From an uncultured Anaerolineales bacterium (GTDB lineage Bacteria; Chloroflexota; Anaerolineae; Anaerolineales; UBA6663), in the NCBI GenBank assembly GCA_937952305.1, contig CALFZO010000021.1:39215-103214 (forward strand): a stretch of 64,000 bases of DNA, given 5' to 3'. Positions 16,842-24,202 of the stretch are shown in pieces. Every line of letters starts with the position of its first letter. Position 1 is the first letter of the stretch. The position numbers and the translations under genes are program-made. Below the pieces are notes generated by a model that searched no databases, was not told the DNA's origin, and saw only the letters and a list, made by a program, of their open reading frames with translations.

Positions 16842-18358
16842 GGCTTGACCTCCACGGCGGCCAGGCGCGAGGGGTGCCCGGAGCCGACGAGCCAGATCAG
16901 CTTCACCACTCCCTGCGCGTAATCCGGGACCGTGCCGAGGAGGCACAGCAGGCTGATATCGGGCAGCGTGTCCCCCATGGTCCGCAGTTGGTAGGTGAGG
17001 TTGAAGCGGTAGCCGAAGAAGCCCTGCACCTGCCAGAAGACGACGGCCAGGATGACGCTCGGGATCAGGAAACTCACGGCCACGTCCCAGGCCCGGCGGG
17101 CCGGCGACCACGCCCGCGCGCGCTCACGCCAGCCCCGCAGCGCGATCACGTTGAACGTCTGAAACGCGCCCAGGGCGAGGACGAAGGCCAGCAGCAGCCA
17201 GCCCAACACCGGCACGGACCAGCCGGCCTCGACCGCGGGCGGCGGGCCGCCCAAGACGATGGCCTGCACCCCGGCGAAGACCTGTTCGGCCGAGAGATAG
17301 TGATCGAGCAGATAGCCCTCGTTGATCAACAGCACGATCCCCAGGCGCTGGGCCGGGTACAAATCCACGAAGGTCTTGAAGGTCTCGTTGGCCCCGCCGT
17401 GGTAGAGGTGCCCGCTCTCCACAAACCAACCCCAGCCATAGCCCTGCACCGGCCGGAACAGGCGCTGCAGGCCGCCCGGCTCCAGCAGGCGGGCCTGGCC
17501 GTAAACGGTGTCGTTGTTCAAGGCAATGGCGTAGCGCGCCAGGTCCTCGGCCGTGGACATGATGTAGCCGGCGGCGATCTCGTAGCGGCGGTGCGGCTGG
17601 GCGCGCGGGACCACGAAGCCGAAGAAGCGGCTGTACCCCTGCGCCAGTCCGGCCGCCTGGGCGGCCGCCGGGTCGGTGTAGGTGCGGGTCAGGCCCAGCG
17701 GATCCAGGATGTGCTCCTGGAGGTAGCGCTCATAACTCTGCCCGCTGACGGCCTCCACGATCGCGGCCAGCACGTCGTAGCCGTAATTGAAGTATTGAAA
17801 CTTGGCCCCGACCGGCGCCGTCAGGCGGGCCGACGCCAGGGCCCGCGTAAGGTCTTCGATACCAGCCGCATCGGGCAGGACGGCCAGGAAGCCGGACTCG
17901 GACAGCCCGCTGGTGTGGTGCAGCAGGTGGCTGACCGTGATGCGGGCGCTGGCCTCCGCCTCGGCGACCCGGAACCAGGGCAGGTAGGTCTGCACCGGCG
18001 CCTGCACATCGACCAGGCCTTGCTCCGCCAGTTGCGCCACCGCCAGGGCCGTGAACGATTTGCTCTGTGAGCCGATGTACATGGGCGTCTGCGGCGTCAG
18101 GGGCCGGCCCGCGCCGGCCGTGCCGTAGGCTTTCAGAACCACCACGTCCGTGCCGCGCGTGACGGCCAGGGCGACGCCGGGCAGACCATGCTTGGCCATC
18201 TGCGCGGCGATGTACGCGTCCAGGGCGGCCGGGTCGAGCTCGGCCGCTCCGGCGCCGGCCGCGGGCGCGGCCAGAGCAGCGGCCGCCGCGCCGGTCAGGA
18301 CCACAGTCAACGCCGTGACCAGAACGAGCAAGCGAAACAAAACGAAGCGCAGGGACAT
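16838..18358 (-). CDS. Serine hydrolase, class C beta-lactamase family, membrane-anchored
   Basis: A 506-residue protein. The signal peptide covers residues 1-30. The hydrolase domain spans about 42-370, with nucleophile motif SQSK (in YIGSQSKSFTAL), YFN instead of YSN (FQYFNYGYDV), and YHGGANE near residue 320. Four membrane helices follow from about 395. The same architecture recurs at 3375-5300, but this copy lacks the extra beta-rich insert. The enzyme would act outside the cytoplasm on an unknown ester or peptide. The downstream SDR gene is translationally coupled. The start codon is ATG at 18358; no strong ribosome site is seen. Confidence 0.9.
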   Translation of the reverse strand: MSLRFVLFRLLVLVTALTVVLTGAAAAALAAPAAGAGAAELDPAALDAYIAAQMAKHGLPGVALAVTRGTDVVVLKAYGTAGAGRPLTPQTPMYIGSQSKSFTALAVAQLAEQGLVDVQAPVQTYLPWFRVAEAEASARITVSHLLHHTSGLSESGFLAVLPDAAGIEDLTRALASARLTAPVGAKFQYFNYGYDVLAAIVEAVSGQSYERYLQEHILDPLGLTRTYTDPAAAQAAGLAQGYSRFFGFVVPRAQPHRRYEIAAGYIMSTAEDLARYAIALNNDTVYGQARLLEPGGLQRLFRPVQGYGWGWFVESGHLYHGGANETFKTFVDLYPAQRLGIVLLINEGYLLDHYLSAEQVFAGVQAIVLGGPPPAVEAGWSVPVLGWLLLAFVLALGAFQTFNVIALRGWRERARAWSPARRAWDVAVSFLIPSVILAVVFWQVQGFFGYRFNLTYQLRTMGDTLPDISLLCLLGTVPDYAQGVVKLIWLVGSGHPSRLAAVEVKP

Positions 18359-18380
18359 ATTGGTCTTCCGTCGGCCGGTG

Positions 18381-18752
18381 TCAGGCGTGAAACAAGGCCC
18401 GAATCGCTTCGGGCGGAGCGGCCTTGTCGATGAAGGCGTCGGCTTGAGCCGCGCGGGCCTCGGCGGCCGCTTCGGGCCGCGCGCTGGTGACGATGACGCG
18501 CACGCCGGGCACAACGGTCCGCAGCGCCTCCACCCGGCCGAATCGCGGCTCGCCGGGCAGCTCCCAATCCAGCACCACCACCTCCGGTTGGGCGGCGGCC
18601 AACCCGGCCAGCAGTTCGTCCATCGAGCGGGCCTCGCCCACGATCAGGACGCCGATCCGGGCCTCCAGGAGCAGGGCCAGGGCCGAGCGCAGCTGGTCGT
18701 TGTCGTCGGCCAGCAGGACGCGGTTCAGCAGAACGGTTGGTCTGCGATGCAT
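18381..18752 (-). CDS. Stand-alone response-regulator receiver
   Basis: A 123-residue single receiver domain without output domain. It keeps the acidic pair (LLADDND), phospho-acceptor Asp in VVVLDWELPG, Ser/Thr in IVTSARP and Lys in FIDKAAPP. It would act by phosphotransfer or protein contact. A -10-like TACACT lies exactly 6 bases before the ATG at 18752, which fits a leaderless mRNA. It lies 133 bases downstream of the NarL-type regulator, beyond a terminator, so it is probably transcribed separately, possibly together with the serine hydrolase gene 22 bases downstream. Confidence 0.88.
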   Translation of the reverse strand: MHRRPTVLLNRVLLADDNDQLRSALALLLEARIGVLIVGEARSMDELLAGLAAAQPEVVVLDWELPGEPRFGRVEALRTVVPGVRVIVTSARPEAAAEARAAQADAFIDKAAPPEAIRALFHA

Positions 18753-18836
18753 GGCCTCAGTGTAGGCACCGGCGGCCGGCCTGACGCCCGCCGCCGGGTG
18801 GGTTTGCGCCTGGTCAGGTGGCCAGGGGCGGGAATC

Positions 18837-18864
18837 AAAACGCCCGCCGGCGGCGCGGCGGGCG
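18837..18864 (-). terminator. Intrinsic terminator after the NarL-type regulator
   Basis: A 9-bp stem (CGCCCGCCG at 18841-18849 with 18856-18864) around a 6-base loop. On the minus strand it runs into TTTTGATTCC. It starts 22 bases past the stop of the regulator gene. Confidence 0.78.
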
Positions 18865-18885
18865 CGGGCTCCTCCGGGCGGAGAG

Positions 18886-19521
18886 TCAGACCAGTTTCTT
18901 CTGCATCGCCAGGGCCACAGCCGCCACGCGGTTGTCCACGCCCAGCTTGGCCAGCAGGTTGCTGATGTGGTACTTGACCGTGGACACGCTGACGACCAGG
19001 CGCTCGGCGATCTCGGCGTTGTTGAGGCCCTCGACCATCAACGCCAGCACCTCGCGCTCGCGCTCGGTCAACGCCAGGGCGGGCGGCGCCGGGGCGGGCT
19101 GCACCAGGGCCCGGGCGGCCTCGGGTGAAAGCGTCATCTGGCCGAGGTGGGCGGCGCGGATGGCCGTGGCCAGCTCGTCGGCGGTGACGTTCTTCATCAG
19201 GTAGCCGATGGCGCCGGCCCGCAGCGCGCTCTGCACCAGGCTGTTCTCCTGGAAGCTGGTCAGCGCGATCACGTGCGTGTTCGGATGTTGGGCGCGGATC
19301 TGCTGGGTGGCGGCCACGCCGTCCAGCACCGGCATCATCAGGTCCATCAGCACGACGTCGGGCCGCAGGAACGCGCAGCGCTGGACGGCCTCGGCCCCGT
19401 TCTCGGCCTCGCCCACCAGCTCCAGGTCCGGCATCACCGACAGGAACGCCCCCAGGCCGGATCGGACTACGTTGTGGTCGTCGACGAGCATGACGCGGAT
19501 CTTGGGTTGTGCCTGGCTCAT
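18886..19521 (-). CDS. NarL/LuxR-type response regulator
   Basis: A 211-residue regulator. The receiver (residues 8-125) has VDDH, phospho-Asp in VVLMDLMMPVLDG, Thr/Ser in ALTSF and Lys in YLMKNV. The LuxR-type HTH (150-208) reads LTEREREVLALMVEGLNNAE followed by a standard recognition helix (VSTVKYHISNLLAKL). Its ATG overlaps the TGA of the propeller kinase gene (ATGA), so it is very likely that kinase's cognate regulator. The HisKA_3/NarL pairing is the usual one. Targets are unknown. Confidence 0.94.
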   Translation of the reverse strand: MSQAQPKIRVMLVDDHNVVRSGLGAFLSVMPDLELVGEAENGAEAVQRCAFLRPDVVLMDLMMPVLDGVAATQQIRAQHPNTHVIALTSFQENSLVQSALRAGAIGYLMKNVTADELATAIRAAHLGQMTLSPEAARALVQPAPAPPALALTEREREVLALMVEGLNNAEIAERLVVSVSTVKYHISNLLAKLGVDNRVAAVALAMQKKLV

Positions 19522-22500
19522 GGTGTTGCCTCCCAGATAACGGTGACCTGAGTGCCTTCCCCCGGCTCGCTGTAGACTGTGAATTTGGCGCCGACGCTCT
19601 CGGCGCGCTCGCCCATGATGCGCAAGCCCAGATGGTCGGCCGGCACCCCGGCCACGGCGAAGCCGGCGCCGTTGTCGGCCACCGTCAGGCGCACCGTGCG
19701 GCCCAGACGGGCGGTGACGAAGGCCTGCGAGGCGCGCGCGTGCTTCACGGTGTTGTTGAGCGCCTCCTGCGCGATGCGGTACAGCGCCACCTGCACGTCC
19801 GGCGGCAGGGCGCGGTCGCCCTCCACGCTCAATTGGATCTTCAGGCGCGTCCGGCCGGCCACGGCCTCGGTCAGCTGGCGCAGGAGCGCGCCGAGCGGGA
19901 TCTCCACCAGCGCGTTGGGGCGCAGCTCCACCAGCAGGGTGCGCATCTCGGCCAGCGCGCCGCGCGTGAGCTGCCGGAGTTCTTCCAGCCGGCGCACCCC
20001 CTCGGCCGGGTTGAGCGTCCACACCTGCGGCACGACTTCGGCGATCAGCGTGGCCGCGAAGAGGGTCTGGGTCACGGCATCGTGCAGGTCACGCGCCAGG
20101 CGCGTGCGCTCGCTGGCCACGGCCTCCTGGGCCGCCTTCTGCTGCAGCAGGGTGTTGGCCTGGTTGAGCTCCTCGGTGCGCTCGGCGATGCGCTGCTCCA
20201 GCAGGCGCCGGTACTCGGCCTCCTGGGCCGCCAGCCGCTCCTCCGCCTGCCGGGTCTCGCTGATGTCCTCGATCAGGCCGACGAGATACTCCACCTGGCC
20301 GGCGGCGCCGCGCACGGCCGAGAAGTTCACGCGTCCCCAGAAGACGGTGCCGTCCTTGCGGCGATAGCGCTTCTCGACGACGTATTGCTCACGCCGGCCG
20401 TTAACCAGCTCCTCGAACTGCTCGCGGCCCAGTTCGCGGTCCTCGACCTCCGCCAGGTCGGACGAGACCACCTGGCGCAGCTCGGCCTCGCTGTAGCCGA
20501 TCAGGCGCTGGCCGGCGGCGTTGACTGAGAAGATGCGCCGGTCCAGGCCCATCAGGGCCACGCCCACGGACGTGCTTTCAAACACGGCCCGGAAGCGCGC
20601 CTCGGAGGCCTGCAGGTCGGCCAGCATGCGCTTCTGGGCGTCGATGTCCTCGACCAGGGCCACCAGGTAGGCCGGCTGGCCGTCCGGCGCGCGCACGGCC
20701 GAGAGGGTGACGCGGGTCCAGAACACCTCGCCGGTCTGGCGCAGATAGCGTTTCTCCACCTGGTAGGAATCGCGCCGGCCGGCGAGCAGTTCGCCCAGCA
20801 GGTCCAGCCCGACGGCGCGGTCATCCGGGTGGGCGTTGTCCGCGTCGGTGCGCTGCTGCAGCTCGGCCTCGGTGTAGCCGGACATTCGGCACACGGCGGC
20901 GTTGGCGCGCAGGAGATGCCCGTCCAGCGTGTTCAGGGTGATGCCGATGGCCGAGCTGTCAAAGGCGGCGCGGAAGCGTTCCTCAGACTCGCGCAGCTCC
21001 TCCAGCGCGCGTTTCTGGTCGTCGATGTCCTCGAGCGTGCCGAAGATGTAGCGCGGTGTGCCGTCCGGCTGGCGCACCAGCGAGTAGTTGAGGCGCCCCC
21101 AGAAAGGGCTGCCGTCCCGGCGCACATAGCGGCGCTCGACGGCGTAAGCCTCGCGCTGGCCGGCCAGCAGTTCGCGAAACAGGTCGGCGTCCAGCCCGCG
21201 GTCGTCCGGGTGCACGATCAGCCCGGGGGTGTTCCCCAGCAACTCGGTCTCGCTGTAGCCGAGCATCCGGCAGACGGCCGGGTTCACCTGCAGCAAGCGC
21301 CGTTCCGGCGACAGGATGCCCATGCCCACGGCCGAGTTCTCGAACATCACGTGAAAGCGCGCCGCGGCCTCGCGCCGCTCGTCGGCGGCCTGGCGGGCCA
21401 GCTCGGCTTCGGCGCGCTTGCGCTGCTCCACCTCGGTGGCCAACTGAGTGTTGGCCTGGCGCAGTTCGGCCGTGCGTTGTTGGACGGCGGCCTCCAGTTG
21501 GCGGTTCTGCGCCCGGATCGTGTACACGCGCGCCTGGAAGACGGCCACGCCCAGCGCCGCCAAAGCGGCCAGCCCCAGACCGCGGAACCACCAGGCCTCC
21601 CAGAACGGCGGTTGGACGATGACGGGGAGGCTCAGGCCGGCCTCATTCCAGACGCCGTCGCTGTTGGCGGCGCGCACCCGCAGCGTGTACTGCCCGCCGG
21701 GCAGGTTGGTGTAACTGGCATAGCGCCGGTCTCCGGCCGTGATCCAATCCGGATCGACGCCTTCCAGCTTGTAGGCGTAGGTGTTCTTCGCCGGGGCGTG
21801 GAAATCCAGGGCCGCAAACTCGAACGCCACGAAGTCCTGGGTGTGGTCCAGTTCCACCGGCGCGCCGGGCGCGTGCGGCACGGCGCTGTTGTAGACCTTG
21901 AGACCGGTGAGCACCACCGGCGGCGGGACCAAGTTGGGCTGGATGGCGGCCGGATCGAAGATGTTGAAGCCGTGGCCGCCGCCGACGTAGAGGCGGCCGT
22001 CCGGGCCGCGCAGCCAGGCGTTGGAGTTGAACTCGTTGCTCTGCAGGCCGTCGGCGGCGTCGTAGATCACGAACGTCTCGGCGGCCGGGTCGAAGCGCGC
22101 CAGGCCGTTGTTGGTGGTCAGCCAGAGCCGGCCTTGCGCGTCACCCAGGACGCCGAGGACCGTGGCGTTGCGCAGGCCGTCTTTTTCGCCATAAGCCTGG
22201 AAGGTGCCGTGCGCTGGGTCGAAGCGGTTCAACCCGCCCTGCGTCCCCAGCCACAAGACGCCGTCGGCGCCGCGCTGGATGGCCCAGACGCTGTCCTCGC
22301 TCAGGCTGGTGGGGTCCGTGTCGGCGTGCTGATAGCGCGTGAAGCGCGCCGTCCGAGGCTCGGCACTGGCGGGGTCGTTCAGGTCCAGACGGTTGAGGCC
22401 GCCGCCCCACGTCCCCAGCCACAGCACGTTGTCCGGCGCCAGGAGGACCTGCACCACCTGGTCATGGCTCAGGCTGGTCGGGTCCGCGTCGGCGTGTGGG

Positions 22501-24092
22501 TAGCGCGTGAACGTGCTCGTGCGCGCCGTGTAGCGATGCAGGCCGGCAAAGGTGCCCAGCCACAAGCCGTCCGCGTCCGAGGTGATGGCTGTGATATTGC
22601 CGTCGGCCAGCCCGGCCGCACCGGGCGGGAAGTGCTCAAACTGCTGGCTGCCCGCGCGCAGGCGGTCCAGGCCGCTGCCCAGCGTGCCGATCCACAGGTC
22701 GCCGTGCGCGTCCAGGTGCAGGGCCATGACCAGATCGTTGCTCAGGCTGAGCGGGTCGGTGGGGTCATGCCGGTAGTGCCGGAAAGCGCCGCTGGCCGGA
22801 TCGAAGCGGTCCAGGCCGCCGCCCCAGGTGCCCACCCACAGCGCGCCGCCTGGATCAATGGCGAAGGCGCCGACCGCGTTGTGGCCGAGGCTGGCCGGGT
22901 CGTCCGGCTGGTTCTGGAACAGAGCGAAGTGGCGGCTGTGCGGCGTGAGCTTGTTGAGGCCGTTGTTGGCCGTGCCCACCCACAGCACGCCGGACTGGTC
23001 TGGCAGCAAAGACCAGACGCTGTCGCTGCTGAGGCTGTGCGGCAGATACGGGTCCGGCTGATAGCGCGTAAACACGCCTGGCCGGCTCAGCGCCATCTGA
23101 TTGAGACCGCCGCCCCAGGTGCCCAGCCACAGGTTGCCCTCGCCGTCGACGCGCACCCGGAAGACGTTGTCGGCGCTCAGGCTGCGCGGATCGGCGGGAT
23201 TGTGCCGAAAGTGCTGGGCCGTGCCGGTGGCCGGGTCGAACAAGTCCAGGCCAGCGCCCGGCAGGCTGTAGCCGCCGGTGCCCACCCACAGCCGGCCGCT
23301 CGGGTCGGCCGCGATCTCAGCGACGTTGTCGCTGGCCAGGCTGTGCGGATCGGCTGGAACATGCTGGTAATGCGTGAACGTGCCGGTGGCGCGGTCGAAG
23401 CGGTTGAGGCCGGCCCCGGCGAGGCCGTAGGCGCCTGTGCCAACCCAGAGCGTGCCGCGGGAGTCCTCGAACAGAGTCGAGACGGCGTCGGCGCTCAGGC
23501 TGGCCGGATCGGCGGCGGCCTGGCGAAAGTGCTCGAAGCCGGAGCCGTCCGGCTTAAGGCGGTCCAGACCGCCCAGCGTCCCGACCCACAGCACCCCGGT
23601 CGAGTCCTGCAGGATCGCGGTGACGATGCCGTGGCTGAGGCTGTCTGGCTGGCCGGGATCGGGCGCAAAGTGCGTGAACTGGCCGGTGGCCGGATCAAAG
23701 CGGTCCAGGCCGCCGCCCCAGGTGCCCACCCACAGCTGACCGGCGCGGTCTTCGTGCAGGGCCAGGATGGCGTTGTGGCTCAGCGAATGGGGATCGGCCG
23801 GGTCATGCTTGTAGACCTTGAAGCTGTAGCCGTCGTAGCGGTTCAGCCCGTCTTGGGTGCCGATCCACAGGTAGCCGGTGTGATCCTGGAGCAGGGCCAG
23901 CCCGGCGTTCTGCGAGAGGCCGTCTTCGATGGTGAGGTGCTCAAAGCGCACCGTGGCGCCGGCGGGCAGATCCGCGCCGGGCTCAACCGGCGATGAGCGC
24001 GCGGTCGCCGGACCAGTTCGGCCCATGCAAAGAAGGCCGGCGACGAGGATTGCCAACCCGAGGCAAGGTCTATGTTTTGAGAAGGCAGACAT
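19518..24092 (-). CDS. Two-component propeller / PAS / HisKA_3 sensor kinase
   Basis: A 1,524-residue kinase. An N-terminal helix (signal or anchor, 8-28) precedes about 14 repeats of the form LW(V/I)GTxGGLxRFD between about residues 50 and 720, i.e. two seven-bladed propellers. A Y_Y_Y domain (about 760-830, with YTLRVRAANSDGVW), one membrane helix (835-857), a coiled coil and three PAS domains (about 905, 1030 and 1155) follow. The HisKA_3 phospho-His is in RLARDLHDAVTQTLF (about 1335), and the ATPase has EALNNTVKHA and DNGAGF. The propeller would sense outside the membrane. The ATG at 24092 is preferred; GTG at 24146 would add 18 residues. It is coupled to the NarL-type regulator. Confidence 0.93.
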   Translation of the reverse strand: MSAFSKHRPCLGLAILVAGLLCMGRTGPATARSSPVEPGADLPAGATVRFEHLTIEDGLSQNAGLALLQDHTGYLWIGTQDGLNRYDGYSFKVYKHDPADPHSLSHNAILALHEDRAGQLWVGTWGGGLDRFDPATGQFTHFAPDPGQPDSLSHGIVTAILQDSTGVLWVGTLGGLDRLKPDGSGFEHFRQAAADPASLSADAVSTLFEDSRGTLWVGTGAYGLAGAGLNRFDRATGTFTHYQHVPADPHSLASDNVAEIAADPSGRLWVGTGGYSLPGAGLDLFDPATGTAQHFRHNPADPRSLSADNVFRVRVDGEGNLWLGTWGGGLNQMALSRPGVFTRYQPDPYLPHSLSSDSVWSLLPDQSGVLWVGTANNGLNKLTPHSRHFALFQNQPDDPASLGHNAVGAFAIDPGGALWVGTWGGGLDRFDPASGAFRHYRHDPTDPLSLSNDLVMALHLDAHGDLWIGTLGSGLDRLRAGSQQFEHFPPGAAGLADGNITAITSDADGLWLGTFAGLHRYTARTSTFTRYPHADADPTSLSHDQVVQVLLAPDNVLWLGTWGGGLNRLDLNDPASAEPRTARFTRYQHADTDPTSLSEDSVWAIQRGADGVLWLGTQGGLNRFDPAHGTFQAYGEKDGLRNATVLGVLGDAQGRLWLTTNNGLARFDPAAETFVIYDAADGLQSNEFNSNAWLRGPDGRLYVGGGHGFNIFDPAAIQPNLVPPPVVLTGLKVYNSAVPHAPGAPVELDHTQDFVAFEFAALDFHAPAKNTYAYKLEGVDPDWITAGDRRYASYTNLPGGQYTLRVRAANSDGVWNEAGLSLPVIVQPPFWEAWWFRGLGLAALAALGVAVFQARVYTIRAQNRQLEAAVQQRTAELRQANTQLATEVEQRKRAEAELARQAADERREAAARFHVMFENSAVGMGILSPERRLLQVNPAVCRMLGYSETELLGNTPGLIVHPDDRGLDADLFRELLAGQREAYAVERRYVRRDGSPFWGRLNYSLVRQPDGTPRYIFGTLEDIDDQKRALEELRESEERFRAAFDSSAIGITLNTLDGHLLRANAAVCRMSGYTEAELQQRTDADNAHPDDRAVGLDLLGELLAGRRDSYQVEKRYLRQTGEVFWTRVTLSAVRAPDGQPAYLVALVEDIDAQKRMLADLQASEARFRAVFESTSVGVALMGLDRRIFSVNAAGQRLIGYSEAELRQVVSSDLAEVEDRELGREQFEELVNGRREQYVVEKRYRRKDGTVFWGRVNFSAVRGAAGQVEYLVGLIEDISETRQAEERLAAQEAEYRRLLEQRIAERTEELNQANTLLQQKAAQEAVASERTRLARDLHDAVTQTLFAATLIAEVVPQVWTLNPAEGVRRLEELRQLTRGALAEMRTLLVELRPNALVEIPLGALLRQLTEAVAGRTRLKIQLSVEGDRALPPDVQVALYRIAQEALNNTVKHARASQAFVTARLGRTVRLTVADNGAGFAVAGVPADHLGLRIMGERAESVGAKFTVYSEPGEGTQVTVIWEATP

Positions 24093-24101
24093 TATGTATT
24101 T

Positions 24102-24117
24102 GACTCTACCAAGAGTC
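24102..24117. promoter_or_regulatory. Inverted repeat just upstream of the propeller kinase start
   Basis: GACTCT-acca-AGAGTC is a perfect 6-bp inverted repeat ending 10 bases before the ATG at 24092, on top of the ribosome-binding region. It could be an operator or an mRNA hairpin that limits translation. With a stem this short, chance occurrence is possible. Confidence 0.35.
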
Positions 24118-24202
24118 ACCGGCCGGGGAAAAGTACCATAGCTCACCCGCCCGCCGGTTGGAATTCCTCCCCGCTGACGGCGGGCCAGCTCGCGGGCGCC
24201 GC

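Noticed and set aside
22000..23900. Regular DNA repeats that could suggest a CRISPR or tandem repeat array
   Set aside because: The period follows the propeller blade length of the protein (about 50 residues) and the repeats are degenerate at DNA level; they are coding repeats.
20829..23996. A plus-strand open frame of more than 1,000 codons opposite the propeller kinase
   Set aside because: It mirrors the repeated propeller codons, has no ribosome site or recognisable domain, and its composition is what high-GC antisense frames give. The minus-strand gene explains the sequence fully.
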